A DNA stretch of 64,000 nt from Planctomycetota bacterium (lineage in GTDB: Bacteria; Planctomycetota; Phycisphaerae; Phycisphaerales; UBA1924), in contig RFGH01000112.1 in the NCBI GenBank assembly GCA_003696675.1, forward strand, positions 1-64,000, read 5' to 3'. The notes beneath the pieces are model-generated. The model made no database searches. It was not told the DNA's origin and was given only the letters and a program-made list of their open reading frames with translations. Below, piece after piece: positions 26,313-35,863 of this stretch (its first letter is position 1; each line of letters starts with the position of its first letter). The position numbers and the translations under genes were made by a program.

Positions 26313-27590
26313 ATGCTCAGACTGCTCGCCCTCGCCGCTGCTATGACCCTCTCGTGCGTGAGTTCCGCGCAGCCTTCAGGCTTGCAATCGAACAGGTACA
26401 TCTCGTACGACAAGCCCAAGCAGCTGATCGTCCGTTACCGCTATCTGATCTACCCGGACCAGACTCAGCGGAGAGGGGCGAGCACCAACGACTATATCGA
26501 ATACCCCGACTTTGCCGTCGTGGTGCCGTACGCTCCGGAAAGCGCGGCATCCCAACTCGTCTCGGACGAGTTCGATGCTTTCCGGTCGAGCATGGTGATC
26601 AACGCTTTACAGCCGGTTTCGTACGCGCAGCCGACGGTGGTTCACTCCCCGGAGAGTCCGGCCCCCTATATTCTCCACGACTTTACCGGCCCGCTCGCAC
26701 TGCGGGCTGCCGGCGCGATCGTGGTGGCACGGGTCACGACCTATGACATCGAGTTTGATGAGGCCGCGGCCAAAGACATTCCATGGCCCGAAGCATGGCC
26801 CGCCAACCTTCGCGGCTGGCTCAAGCAGGATCCCGTGCACGATGTGCCCCCCGACAATGGCGGCGACCCCGTGTCGGATCTGCTCGACAAGTGGACCGGG
26901 GGCAACGACCCCAAGCAGATCCCGCCGGTCCAGCTCGTCAAGTACCTGACCGGCTGCGTGCTCTCGCATGTCCGCGTGCGTGGGCCCGAGATGTTCAGTG
27001 CGGCGGGCTACAGCGACGCGGTACTCCTGACGGACGCACCGGACACCAGCACGGTGTATCGCGATATCCAGTTTCGCCGATCCACGCAGGCGATCGGGGG
27101 ATTCAATGTGCAGAACGCCGCGGAGACCGCTGTCAAGAAAACCGGAAGCGAGCACGATCTGAGCATCCTGCTGGTCGCGATTCTCCGCAGGGCCGGGGTG
27201 CCCTCCAGGGTTGTCATCGGCGTGGATGACGAGGAGTCCAGCACGACCAAGAAGTGCAAGAGCTGGGTCGAGTTCGCCGTGGTCGCTCCGGATGTCGCAG
27301 AGCCGTTCTGGGTGCCGATCGATGTTCGGGAACTCAAGAGCGATGGACGCGGTGTGAACAACTGGAAGCAGCCCTGGAAACACTTCGGTACATCTGAACT
27401 GTTCCGGCACACGCCTCCGATCGCCTACCACTTCCATCCGCCGGCCGGCTATCTGTCCTACAACCATCCCTCGCTTGGCGGGATCCGCTCCTCGGGCGAG
27501 TTGCCGGGCTACGGCACGGAGGCGCTCGTTTTCGAGGTGAAATCCGCGCCCAACTCGACCGGAAGATACGACCCTTGGCCGAATCGGTGA
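26313..27590 (+). CDS. Secreted protein with degenerate transglutaminase-like domain
   Basis: 425 residues with a signal peptide (cleavage near S-S-A-Q, residue 19). The C-terminal half resembles a transglutaminase-like core: G-S-E-H-D-L-S-I-L-L-V-A-I-L-R-R-A-G-V-P-S-R near residue 277, then C-K-S-W-V-E-F and W-V-P-I-D. In active members the first block has a catalytic Cys two residues after the Gly and the second has His before Trp; here they are Glu and Ser. The aspartate in W-V-P-I-D is kept. The N-terminal 200 residues are not recognised. Probably non-enzymatic, cell-envelope located; role unknown. Confidence 0.65.
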   Translation: MLRLLALAAAMTLSCVSSAQPSGLQSNRYISYDKPKQLIVRYRYLIYPDQTQRRGASTNDYIEYPDFAVVVPYAPESAASQLVSDEFDAFRSSMVINALQPVSYAQPTVVHSPESPAPYILHDFTGPLALRAAGAIVVARVTTYDIEFDEAAAKDIPWPEAWPANLRGWLKQDPVHDVPPDNGGDPVSDLLDKWTGGNDPKQIPPVQLVKYLTGCVLSHVRVRGPEMFSAAGYSDAVLLTDAPDTSTVYRDIQFRRSTQAIGGFNVQNAAETAVKKTGSEHDLSILLVAILRRAGVPSRVVIGVDDEESSTTKKCKSWVEFAVVAPDVAEPFWVPIDVRELKSDGRGVNNWKQPWKHFGTSELFRHTPPIAYHFHPPAGYLSYNHPSLGGIRSSGELPGYGTEALVFEVKSAPNSTGRYDPWPNR

Positions 27591-27625
27591 TCGAGCATCG
27601 GTGAGTGCGGGCCGTGGCGACTCGC

Positions 27626-28243
27626 TCAGGTCAGAGCGTTGCCGAACCGTGACTCTTGGATCGGCGTGACCACGCTGAGAATCTTGGCCAAGACCGCCCC
27701 GGGAGAACCGATCGCGTCGACATCGTGGACAAGGCTTTTGTCGAAGCGATCCAGCACCGGGCGTGTCTCTCGCTCATACACATCCAAGCGATTTCGGACG
27801 ACTTCTTCCTTCGCGTCGTCCATCCGCTTTTCTTTGAGCGCCCGCCCGCGGAGGCGTTGGACCATCTTTTCGCGGTCCTTGGCGTACAGATGGATGACGC
27901 ATGTCACATCGACATGATCACGGATCAGATCCACCTGGCGCACTGTTCGGGGCAGGCCGTCCAAGACCAGCAGCTGCTGGTGAGGTTTGTAGAGGTTGAG
28001 TACCGTCAGGGCGTGCGCGTAGCGGCTCCAGACATCAACGGTGATCTCGTCCGGCACCAGCTCGCCGCGGGATGAGTATTCGAAGAACACGCGGCCGAGC
28101 TCGCTGCCCTTGTCCATCGCCCGGAACATGTCACCGGTCGAAAGATGGAAATAGCCCGGGATCTGCCCGAGCAGCGACCCCTGAGTGCCCTTGCCCGCAC
28201 CGGGGGCCCCGAATAGCAGCACTGCCTGATAGCGATAGCCCAT
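27626..28243 (-). CDS. adk: Adenylate kinase-family nucleoside monophosphate kinase
   Basis: 205 residues from ATG 28243 (GGGAG upstream); the longer frame upstream is not conserved-looking. P-loop G-A-P-G-A-G-K-G-T-Q near residue 13, H-L-S-T-G-D-M-F-R in the NMP-binding part, and D-G-L-P-R-T near 95, where adenylate kinases usually have D-G-F-P-R. The LID is short and lacks zinc cysteines. It transfers phosphate between ATP and a nucleoside monophosphate, most likely AMP. Convergent with the transglutaminase-like gene; preceded by the fusA terminator, so it needs its own promoter. Confidence 0.85.
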   Translation of the reverse strand: MGYRYQAVLLFGAPGAGKGTQGSLLGQIPGYFHLSTGDMFRAMDKGSELGRVFFEYSSRGELVPDEITVDVWSRYAHALTVLNLYKPHQQLLVLDGLPRTVRQVDLIRDHVDVTCVIHLYAKDREKMVQRLRGRALKEKRMDDAKEEVVRNRLDVYERETRPVLDRFDKSLVHDVDAIGSPGAVLAKILSVVTPIQESRFGNALT

Positions 28244-28362
28244 TCTTGGCTCCCGAGCATGCCCGGTGGAGGGCTTCCCTCGTGCCCGCCGCCAGGATTC
28301 CAACAATAGGTCGGCCCGCCGGAACCGAACCTTCATCGAACCACTTTCGCGGTGCGGAAACG

Positions 28363-28395
28363 AAAAAGGGGCGTGGTCCGAGAAGACCACGCCCC
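28363..28395 (-). terminator. Rho-independent terminator of fusA
   Basis: An 11-bp perfect stem GGGGCGTGGTC/GACCACGCCCC with a 6-nt loop is followed leftward by TTTTT. It lies 45 bp after the fusA stop codon. Confidence 0.93.
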
Positions 28396-28439
28396 GCGAT
28401 ATCTGCGCTTCCCGATGGGGGAAGTTCTCGGGATTGGGC

Positions 28440-30557
28440 TCAGCCGCCGGTGGCGATGACTTCCTTCTGGAGGTTCATCGGCATGGGGCGGTACTCGTGG
28501 AACTCCATCGAGTTGGCCGCACGGCCCTGTGACAGGCCGCGCAGCACCGTGGTGTAGCCGAACAGCTCGCTCAGCGGAACCTCGGCGGTGATCTCCTTGA
28601 TCATGCCCTTGTCCTCCTGGTGGAGGATCATGCCGCGACGGCTGGACAGGTCGCCGGTCACATTGCCCATGTACTCCTCGGGCGTAGTCACGACGACCTT
28701 CATGATCGGCTCGAGAAGCACGCTGCCGGCTTTCGCGACCGCTTCTTGCAGGGCCAGCCGCCCGGCTTGCTCGAAGGCGACCTGCGAGGAGTCGACCGGG
28801 TGGTACGAGCCATCGACGAGTTCGACCTTAACATTGATGAGCGGGTAGCCCGCGGTCACGCCACTGGCCGCCGTCTGTCGGATGCCGTACTCGATGGCGG
28901 GGATGTACTCCTTGGGAATCGCGCCGCCGACGATCTTGTTCTCGAACGCGATATTGTCCTTGAAGTCGAGCTTGGCGGCTTCCGCTTCCTCTTTCGTGAA
29001 CGGCATGATGTTGATCGTGCAGTCGCCAAACTGCCCGCGTCCACCGGTCTGCTTGACGAACTTGCCGCGAATATTGTTGGCGGGGCCCGCGATGGCCTCG
29101 CGATACGAAACGCGGGGCTTGCCGACCTCAACGCCGATCTTCATGTCACGGACCAGCTTGTTCTTGATGATCTCAAGATGCAGCTCACCCATGCCGGAGA
29201 TGATGGTCTGGCCCGTTTCTTCGTTGTATTCGGAGCGGAAGGAGGGATCTTCTCGGCGGATGGTCACCAGCGCCTCGGAGAGCTTGCGCTTGTCATCGGC
29301 GGTCTTGGGCTCGATCGACATCGAGATGACCGGTTCGGGGAAGGTCATACGCTCGAGGATGATGGGATTGTCCGGGTCGCAGAGGGTGTCGCCAGTGATC
29401 GAGTCCTTGATACCGACCACGGCCACGATGTTGCCGGCACCGGCCTCGTCGAGGGGCTGACGGTCTTTCGCGTGCATCTCAAAGATACGCGACGCGATTT
29501 CGCGCTTGTTGTTGCCAGGGTTCAGTGTGCGAGAACCCTTAACGAGCTTGCCCGAGTAGATACGCATGTAGGTCAGGTCACCGTGGCTGTCACTGACGAC
29601 CTTGAACACCAGGGCCGAGAACGGCGCGTCGTCACTGTGGGGGCGCCTGAGCTTGACCTCGGGATCCTTGGGATCCACGCCTTCGACCTCGGGAACTTCC
29701 TGCGGGTTGGGCAGATAGTCGATGACGCCGTCAAGCAGACGCTGCACGCCGATGTTTTTCAGGGCCGAGCCGCAGAACACGGGGTAGCACTCGCGGGCGA
29801 TGGTGCCCTTGCGGAGGGCCTTCTTGATCGCGTCGACCGAGATATTCTCCTCGTCCTCGAGATACGCCTCCATCAGTGCGTCGTCGAGCGACACAGCGCT
29901 CTCGATCAGATCGTGACGCCACTGCTTGACACGGTCCATTTCCTCCTCGGGGATCTCCATCTCAGTGACCACGGCACCGGAGCTGTCTGGATCGAAGTGG
30001 TACGCCTTCATGCCAAGCAGATCGATGATGCCGCGGAGGCTGTCGCCCTGGCCCCACGGGATCTGGACCGCGATGGCGTTGGCGCCCAGGCGCTTCTTGA
30101 TCGACTTGAAGGAGTAGTCAAAGTCCGCGCCCAGCTTGTCCATCTTGTTGATGAAGCACATGCGGGGGACCTTGTACCGGTCGGCCTGACGCCAGACGGT
30201 CTCGGACTGGGCTTCAACGCCTTCCTTGCCGTCGAACACCGCCACCGCGCCGTCGAGAACACGCAGCGAACGCTCCACCTCGATGGTGAAGTCCACGTGG
30301 CCGGGGGTGTCGATCAGGTTGATCTTGTAATCCTTGCCGTTACGCGTCCACGGGCAGGTGGTCGCGGCCGACTGGATGGTGATGCCACGCTCCTGCTCCT
30401 CCTGCAGGAAGTCCATGGTTGCGGTGCCCTCGTGCACCTCGCCCAGCTTGTAGTTCTTGCCTGTGTAGAACAGGATGCGCTCGGTCACGGTCGTCTTGCC
30501 CGCATCGATGTGGGCGCAGATCCCGATGTTGCGGATGTGTGACAGGTCGGTGGCCAT
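28440..30557 (-). CDS. fusA: Translation elongation factor G
   Basis: 705 residues, full length. GTPase motifs: A-H-I-D-A-G-K-T-T (G1), R-G-I-T-I-Q-S-A (G2), D-T-P-G-H-V-D-F (G3) and N-K-M-D-K (G4), followed by domains II-V including G-E-L-H-L-E-I-I and the C-terminal L-F-G-Y-T-T-V-L-R-G-L-S-Q-G-R-A. EF-G translocates the ribosome after peptide bond formation. The ATG has AGAGGA 9 bases upstream. It stands alone rather than in the usual str operon (no rpsL, rpsG or tuf nearby), so it may be one of several EF-G copies. Confidence 0.96.
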   Translation of the reverse strand: MATDLSHIRNIGICAHIDAGKTTVTERILFYTGKNYKLGEVHEGTATMDFLQEEQERGITIQSAATTCPWTRNGKDYKINLIDTPGHVDFTIEVERSLRVLDGAVAVFDGKEGVEAQSETVWRQADRYKVPRMCFINKMDKLGADFDYSFKSIKKRLGANAIAVQIPWGQGDSLRGIIDLLGMKAYHFDPDSSGAVVTEMEIPEEEMDRVKQWRHDLIESAVSLDDALMEAYLEDEENISVDAIKKALRKGTIARECYPVFCGSALKNIGVQRLLDGVIDYLPNPQEVPEVEGVDPKDPEVKLRRPHSDDAPFSALVFKVVSDSHGDLTYMRIYSGKLVKGSRTLNPGNNKREIASRIFEMHAKDRQPLDEAGAGNIVAVVGIKDSITGDTLCDPDNPIILERMTFPEPVISMSIEPKTADDKRKLSEALVTIRREDPSFRSEYNEETGQTIISGMGELHLEIIKNKLVRDMKIGVEVGKPRVSYREAIAGPANNIRGKFVKQTGGRGQFGDCTINIMPFTKEEAEAAKLDFKDNIAFENKIVGGAIPKEYIPAIEYGIRQTAASGVTAGYPLINVKVELVDGSYHPVDSSQVAFEQAGRLALQEAVAKAGSVLLEPIMKVVVTTPEEYMGNVTGDLSSRRGMILHQEDKGMIKEITAEVPLSELFGYTTVLRGLSQGRAANSMEFHEYRPMPMNLQKEVIATGG

Positions 30558-30959
30558 TTCGCCGGTTCCTCTCGTCGTCGCCCCGCCATCGGTTCCGGCG
30601 GGATTGCCTCTGCTACTTTCCGGGCCCGCGCCCGGACCGGCCCAAACAGCCGGGTGGATCCAACTCCCCGTCCCGGATTCACGACCGGGATCGGATCATC
30701 TCCAAGTTTGATTCCTGACACATGTGTGCTGCGTGCCCCTGCACGCCGCCGGTCAATCATTGCGGCCGGGCCATCCCGCCCGTCCGCCGCCTCTGTCGGG
30801 TTCCGTTTCGCCCGAATCGTCCACTGGTCCGCTCCACTCCCGATCGACCGTCGGCCAACGCCAGACCGGGCCACGCCATAGCACGCCCGGATCACCCCGC
30901 GAAAGCACCGCGCGGCCGACCATCATAGCGCCGTAAACCCTCCGGTATCAAGGCGGATA
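30558..30959. other. Intergenic region upstream of fusA
   Basis: About 400 bases between the end of the ligase-like gene and fusA. It should contain the fusA promoter, but I see no convincing promoter boxes, terminator or RNA gene. Open frames here are short and without resemblance to known proteins. Confidence 0.4.
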
Positions 30960-33224
30960 TCAGGGTATGCCCCGGGCCAGACGCTCCATCGATGCCCGAT
31001 CTCTCGCCGACAGCCGACGCCGCGGGTCCAGCACCAGCGCGTCGTCCCGTTGGAGTGCCTCACCCGCCCAGTCACGGGCTTCTGCTTCCCTGCCAAGCTC
31101 CCATAGCACGCCCGCCAGCCGTGCGGCCGAACCCGGATCCTGGGGGGTCAATCGGTCGGCTTCTGTCCATGCCTCCGCCGCACGACCCAGCCATGCGGCC
31201 GGGTCAACTGCGGCCCGCGATCTCAGCTCGTAGGCCCTGCCCAGCCAACTCCAAGTCCCGGCATCCCACGGGGCCTGGTCCGTCCCGGCTTCCGCGGAGG
31301 CCACCACCTCATCCCAAAATCGGGCGGACTTCTGCGGAGCCCGGGTCTGGTCCCGCATCGCCATGGCGGCCAGAACCCGGCCTAGGGCGGCCCGGGTTCC
31401 TGAGTGCGTGGGGCGGGCTCGGAGAGCCTCTCGGAGCCCGTCGGCGGCGTCGTCATGTGCGATGAGTGATGCCTCTTCGAGGGCGGCCTCGACCGCGTCC
31501 GGTCTCGCCGGGACCCCGGTCCCCAGCCATTCGCCCAGCGTCTCGGCGGCCCGGGCCAGCCCCGGCTCGCCTTCAAATACGGCCTCAAGCCGGACCGCAG
31601 CGATCCGTGAGGCCCAATCGGCCGCATCGTTGAGCCCGCGTTCCCATCGCATCAGGGCCGAACCACGCCATACCAGCACCGACAGCACACAACCGAGCGT
31701 GCCGATCACCATCCATCGTGACCTTCCGGTCGGTTCCGTGCGGAGGCAACCCACACCCAAGCCGATCAACACGCCCCACAAGGGCGCTGAGACGGACCAA
31801 ACGGCCGTGACATCCAACTGTCCGTGGATCAGAGCCACCGCGCTGGCGGCGAGGGCCGCGTTACCGACCCGTCCGGTGCCAGCCGCGATCCATATGCCGA
31901 CAGTCCCCCAGCCCACGGCCCCAGCGAGCAGGGCGAGGGCACCTTCGAGGCCCATGGTTTCCCGCTGGGTCAACGCGGCGGCAACCACTGCCGCCGCCAC
32001 GACCCCGCCAACGAGCCTACCCAGCGTGCGGCGGCTCATCGTCGGGCGTTCCTCCGATCCGGGCTCGGATCGTCTGGTCCAGCCCAAGATCAACGCAGCC
32101 ACGAACCCGAGCCCTCCCACCCCAAGCACACCGACCCAATCGAAAAAAACGGAGTGAGCGCTCGTTACATCCTCCGGTGCCCCAGCCGGCTTCAGGCGGG
32201 TGTACGCATCCTGAAACAGCCCCGGCCCCGTCCCGACGATCGGATGCTCCGCCCAGATGGATACAGTGCCGATCTGGTACTGCGACCGGAATAGCAGACT
32301 GAGTTCACCTACGCCATCGCCGAGCAGGCCTCGGGCGAACACCGCCAGCACTACGCCGATGCTGGCGGCAAGAGCAGCCCGCCCGATCCAGGCTGGTCGC
32401 AGGTTGGCCGAGACCGCGACCACCAAACCAGCGAGCGCAGCAGCACCGACCCCCCCCTTGGATCCTGTTGCGAGCAGAGCCCACCCCGACGCGGCCGCTC
32501 CGGCGATCATCGCCAGTCGCGACGATCGGTTCCATCCCCCCGACAAGGCCACACCGAGCAGCCCGACGGCCGACGCGCCCGCAAAGGTTGCCAGCACATT
32601 GGTCAACCCGAACGGTCCCGTTGGATTGGGGTGCGAGAGCCGCTCTTCGTACATCGCCGCTTCCGGGCCCGCTGGATCCCAACCCTTAGCCTGGTAGAAC
32701 GACTCTCGGGTCTGCTGGAACGATTCGACCGTCCGCGGATGCTCGATCAGGACCTCCTGCGCCCCGCCCGCGGCGAGCATCACGCCGAAGCCAAGGGCCG
32801 CCCCCAATACCACGCGCCGGACGCCCGGCACGGACGAGGCAGCCCACACCGCGGCCATCGCGGCGACACTCGCCGCGATGGATGCTCCGTCCGTGACCGT
32901 TTCCATGTTGGTAGCCGCATGGAAAGAGATGACACCCAGACCGATCGCAATCAGGCAAGCCGCAATGCGTCCGGGGCCGCGTCTGGAGCATCCGAGCACC
33001 AAGCCCGCACCGAGCAACACCAGGCCGTCCATCGCCAGCCCACTCGTTGGTGTCAGACCCGAGATCGGCGGTGCAAACCGGAACGGGTCCGCCTCCCACC
33101 AAGGGAACGGGTCGTAGGAGCACATGGCCCGAACGAAGGCGGCCCCTAGCACCAGCATCACGCCGGCCCACACGCCGAGCGTTCGCCGATCCACGGTCGC
33201 GATCTGGGCGTCTCTTTCAGCCAA
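30960..33224 (-). CDS. O-antigen-ligase-like membrane protein with C-terminal TPR-like region
   Basis: About 754 residues if translation starts at TTG 33224, which overlaps the upstream stop with GAGG in front; GTG or earlier starts up to 33269 are possible. At least ten membrane segments fill residues 10-500. The Wzy_C/WaaL signature V-G-T-G-P-G-L-F-Q-D-A-Y near 330 precedes S-A-H-S-V-F-F-D-W, where the His is typical of O-antigen ligases and polymerases. The last 230 residues are Ala-rich helical pairs (L-R-E-A-L-R-A-R-P, G-T-W-S-W-L-G-R-A-Y-E-L) like TPR repeats. It should join or polymerise an undecaprenyl-linked glycan, fitting the adjacent phosphoglycosyltransferase. Confidence 0.8.
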   Translation of the reverse strand: MAERDAQIATVDRRTLGVWAGVMLVLGAAFVRAMCSYDPFPWWEADPFRFAPPISGLTPTSGLAMDGLVLLGAGLVLGCSRRGPGRIAACLIAIGLGVISFHAATNMETVTDGASIAASVAAMAAVWAASSVPGVRRVVLGAALGFGVMLAAGGAQEVLIEHPRTVESFQQTRESFYQAKGWDPAGPEAAMYEERLSHPNPTGPFGLTNVLATFAGASAVGLLGVALSGGWNRSSRLAMIAGAAASGWALLATGSKGGVGAAALAGLVVAVSANLRPAWIGRAALAASIGVVLAVFARGLLGDGVGELSLLFRSQYQIGTVSIWAEHPIVGTGPGLFQDAYTRLKPAGAPEDVTSAHSVFFDWVGVLGVGGLGFVAALILGWTRRSEPGSEERPTMSRRTLGRLVGGVVAAAVVAAALTQRETMGLEGALALLAGAVGWGTVGIWIAAGTGRVGNAALAASAVALIHGQLDVTAVWSVSAPLWGVLIGLGVGCLRTEPTGRSRWMVIGTLGCVLSVLVWRGSALMRWERGLNDAADWASRIAAVRLEAVFEGEPGLARAAETLGEWLGTGVPARPDAVEAALEEASLIAHDDAADGLREALRARPTHSGTRAALGRVLAAMAMRDQTRAPQKSARFWDEVVASAEAGTDQAPWDAGTWSWLGRAYELRSRAAVDPAAWLGRAAEAWTEADRLTPQDPGSAARLAGVLWELGREAEARDWAGEALQRDDALVLDPRRRLSARDRASMERLARGIP

Positions 33225-34338
33225 GCCGCCCACCTCGCTCTGTTCGATGCTCGAAAACCGCGAGCACACTCAGCAGCAACGCGACCTGCGCCGCGATGGC
33301 GACTGCCTGCCATGCGTTCGCACGCGTCAGCAGCAGCCCCGAGATGCCGGACGCCGCGGAGAGCGCGACGATCACCGCCACGGCCGCACGCCTGGACAGC
33401 CCGCGATTCACGAGCCGGTGCGAGAAGTGCTGGAGATCCCCGATGAAAGGTGACTTGCCCTGGCTCAGCCGGATTGCCGTCACACTGACCAGGTCGTACA
33501 GCGGGACCGCCAGTACGACCACGGGCATCAAGACCGCGTACCACGCATTGACCGGGGTCTGTGGGTCGATGTAGGTTGTCCTGGTCGTCGCGAAGGCGAG
33601 GAGATAGCCGATCACCAGCGAACCACCGTCTCCCATGAACATCCGTGCGGGCGGCCGGTTCCACACCAGGAAGCCGACGCACGCACCGACAAGCAGGGCC
33701 AGCACGGCCCCAACAAACCACTGCCCGCCGATGAGGACCGCCGCCAGGAACATCGCGCCGGCGACCGACGCCACACCGGCGCACAGCCCGTCCATGTTGT
33801 CGATGAAGTTCATCGCGTTGGTTACCGCGAGGAACCAGAACACCGTGACCGCGATGCTCAACCACACCCCGCCGACCCGATCATCGAGCAGCGTCAACAG
33901 ACGTGTGTCAAAGAACACGGCCAGCAGCAGAGGGGGAGCGACCATCCAGGCCAGTTTCAGAAACGGCCCGAGCGGGCGCCGGTCGTCGATCAACCCGAGC
34001 ACATGCAGCCACACACCACCGGCCACCACCGCCCACCCCATGCCCAGCATCGACTTCATGCCCGCGAGGTGTTCGCCTGCCGGCTCAGCCCACCGAGGAA
34101 GGGAATCCCGATCACTCGCCGAAATGGCGATCAGGCCCGCGGCAAGCAACCCGAACACCGACAGTGCGATCCCGATTCCGCCCGTATTCGGCACCGGCCG
34201 GGATGCTTCCTTGATCTGCCCCGGCATCGGGGCGGTGTCCATGGCTCCAGCCCGCAGGCTCACAAAGCGCACGATGCCGCACGCCGCCCACGACAGCACG
34301 AATGAAACCGGAACCAGCATCAACACGAGCCAGATCAC
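33217..34338 (-). CDS. Polyprenyl-phosphate sugar-1-phosphate transferase (WecA/MraY family)
   Basis: 373 residues from GTG 34338. About ten membrane helices. Motifs: D-T-A-P-M-P-G-Q-I-K near residue 35, V-T-N-A-M-N-F-I-D-N-M-D-G-L near 190 (catalytic Asp cluster), R-M-F-M-G-D-G-G-S-L-V-I-G-Y near 245, and H-F-S-H-R-L near 315, the His-rich cytoplasmic loop of the WecA branch. It would load a sugar phosphate onto undecaprenyl phosphate, the first step in an envelope polysaccharide. MraY itself is less likely because no cell-wall genes surround it. It overlaps the ligase-like gene by 8 bp. Confidence 0.87.
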   Translation of the reverse strand: MIWLVLMLVPVSFVLSWAACGIVRFVSLRAGAMDTAPMPGQIKEASRPVPNTGGIGIALSVFGLLAAGLIAISASDRDSLPRWAEPAGEHLAGMKSMLGMGWAVVAGGVWLHVLGLIDDRRPLGPFLKLAWMVAPPLLLAVFFDTRLLTLLDDRVGGVWLSIAVTVFWFLAVTNAMNFIDNMDGLCAGVASVAGAMFLAAVLIGGQWFVGAVLALLVGACVGFLVWNRPPARMFMGDGGSLVIGYLLAFATTRTTYIDPQTPVNAWYAVLMPVVVLAVPLYDLVSVTAIRLSQGKSPFIGDLQHFSHRLVNRGLSRRAAVAVIVALSAASGISGLLLTRANAWQAVAIAAQVALLLSVLAVFEHRTERGGRLG

Positions 34339-34349
34339 GCGTGCCGAGT

Positions 34350-35099
34350 CTATCGGCGATCCCGCCCGCCCGATCGCACTCCCAGCACCCGTGGAAGCAC
34401 GGGGTAGAGCAGCAGCACCAGCCCGTGGGCCACGCTCGCGATCAGGAACAGCCACACCACCCGCATCGGCCAAGGCCCGAGGAAGTCGATCAGCGTCTTC
34501 GTGCTGGGCTTGTGATTGCCCACGTACCCATAGTTCGTCCCCAGCCAGCCGTTCAGCCCCATCAGCCCCAGCAGCGTGACGAGGCTGACACCGGTCGCCA
34601 CCCAGTAGTCCCGCCACCGCGGGCGATACCCGGTGCCTCCGGCGATCACGCAGCACCCCGCCGCGATCCAGAGATGCCCGCCCCAGAACAGCCAGTACCG
34701 AAGGTCGTCCGGCGCCTCGTTCACCGTCGGCGTCACGAACGCCTGCGTGCTCAGCCCCAGACCCCAGAACACCGCCACTGCGAGCAGCGGACGCCATCGG
34801 GTCCAGATCGCGAACGGCATCAGGAGGTTCGCCAGATCGCAAACGTGCAGCGGCAGGCTCGTGCCGACCTCCCAGTTGGCGGGCAGCAGCCACCACAGGT
34901 TGGCCAGCAGGTTCCACCCCAGCACCACCCCCGCAAACCCATCGGCGAACGCCCGGCGGCCTCGTTCGGCCTCCCGGCGCGCCAGCACCCCGCACGCCAC
35001 GCACACGCCCAGCGCCATCGCCGCGATGACCGCGTGCGTCGGCCCGAACGCCGCGAAGGGCGTCCCGATCCATCCGGCCTGGGCCGCGGGCACGCTCAC
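34350..35099 (-). CDS. YwaF-like (TIGR02206-type) integral membrane protein, copy 2
   Basis: 249 residues from GTG 35099, overlapping the upstream paralogue stop by 4 bp. Six or seven membrane helices. Shared with the neighbour: F-W-G-L-G-L-S near residue 105, the polar patch L-P-L-H-V-C-D near 80, and W-L-G-T-N-Y-G-Y near 190. These match the YwaF family, membrane proteins of unknown function in which conserved H and N/Y residues lie in membrane-proximal loops. Eleven bases separate it from the WecA-type gene, so a role in the same envelope pathway is likely by context only. Confidence 0.75.
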   Translation of the reverse strand: MSVPAAQAGWIGTPFAAFGPTHAVIAAMALGVCVACGVLARREAERGRRAFADGFAGVVLGWNLLANLWWLLPANWEVGTSLPLHVCDLANLLMPFAIWTRWRPLLAVAVFWGLGLSTQAFVTPTVNEAPDDLRYWLFWGGHLWIAAGCCVIAGGTGYRPRWRDYWVATGVSLVTLLGLMGLNGWLGTNYGYVGNHKPSTKTLIDFLGPWPMRVVWLFLIASVAHGLVLLLYPVLPRVLGVRSGGRDRR

Positions 35100-35851
35100 G
35101 CCGGCACCGCCCGTCGCCGCCCCGCCAGCGCTCGCACCCCTCGCGACGCCCAGAACATCCCGATGAACAGCACCAGCGCCCCGAAGGTCATGACGAACAC
35201 CCGACCGGGATAGTCGCCCAGCTTGTCCACGATCGACGCCCGCTCGTAGTCCCACGAACCAAGGTACGAGTAGTTGGTCCCCAGCCAGCGGTTGAGCAGT
35301 GCGGTCAGCAGCACATAGCCCACCCCGGCCGCCATCGCGAACCGCAGGTCCCATCGCTTCGGCTGGTAGCCACGCACCACAAGGTCATACACCGCCACGC
35401 CCACGATCTGCAGATGCCCGACCCAGTACAGCCAGAACTCCACCGTCGCAGCCCCATCGGTCCACATCGGGGTCACGATCCCCTGCACGCTCAGCCCCAG
35501 CCCCCAGAAAAAGGTCAGTGCCCGCGACCACCGCCAACCATTGCGGTGCCCGGCGATCAGGCAGATCGCCACGATCCATCCGTTCCACCGGCACAGGTGC
35601 ATCGGGAGCGATTCGTTCAGGTCCCACTGCCCCGGCAGCACCCGCCAGACCGTCGCGAAGACCTGCCAGAGCACGATCGCCCAGCCTGTCGCCTCCCCGA
35701 ACGCCCGCTCCCGGCCCCCGCCGTCCGCCCGATCCAACCGCACCAACCGCCGCCCGACGACGCACCACAGCGCCATGACCGCGACGCACAGCCCCGCGAC
35801 CACCGCGTGGAAAGCCGAAAACGCCCGAAACTCGTAAAGCCAGCCGGTCAC
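35096..35851 (-). CDS. YwaF-like (TIGR02206-type) integral membrane protein, copy 1
   Basis: 251 residues with the same pattern as the following gene: L-P-M-H-L-C-R-W-N near residue 83, F-F-W-G-L-G-L-S-V-Q near 115 and R-W-L-G-T-N-Y-S-Y near 190, plus six or seven membrane helices. The two proteins are diverged but of nearly equal length, consistent with an old tandem duplication and possibly a heterodimer. It begins 12 bases after rlmN. Biochemical function is unknown for the family. Confidence 0.75.
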   Translation of the reverse strand: MTGWLYEFRAFSAFHAVVAGLCVAVMALWCVVGRRLVRLDRADGGGRERAFGEATGWAIVLWQVFATVWRVLPGQWDLNESLPMHLCRWNGWIVAICLIAGHRNGWRWSRALTFFWGLGLSVQGIVTPMWTDGAATVEFWLYWVGHLQIVGVAVYDLVVRGYQPKRWDLRFAMAAGVGYVLLTALLNRWLGTNYSYLGSWDYERASIVDKLGDYPGRVFVMTFGALVLFIGMFWASRGVRALAGRRRAVPA

Positions 35852-35863
35852 GCGATCAGCCTA

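Noticed and set aside
28620-30542. 640-codon open frame on the plus strand opposite fusA
   Set aside because: Antisense to a strongly conserved gene; the composition is what GC-rich DNA gives on the reverse frame.
30558-30959. Promoter boxes upstream of fusA
   Set aside because: Only weak, poorly spaced TTGAC-like matches were found, not distinguishable from chance.
34339-35073. N-terminal extension of the WecA-type frame
   Set aside because: It overlaps the YwaF copy 2 gene and is Arg/Gly-rich; the membrane helices start at GTG 34338.
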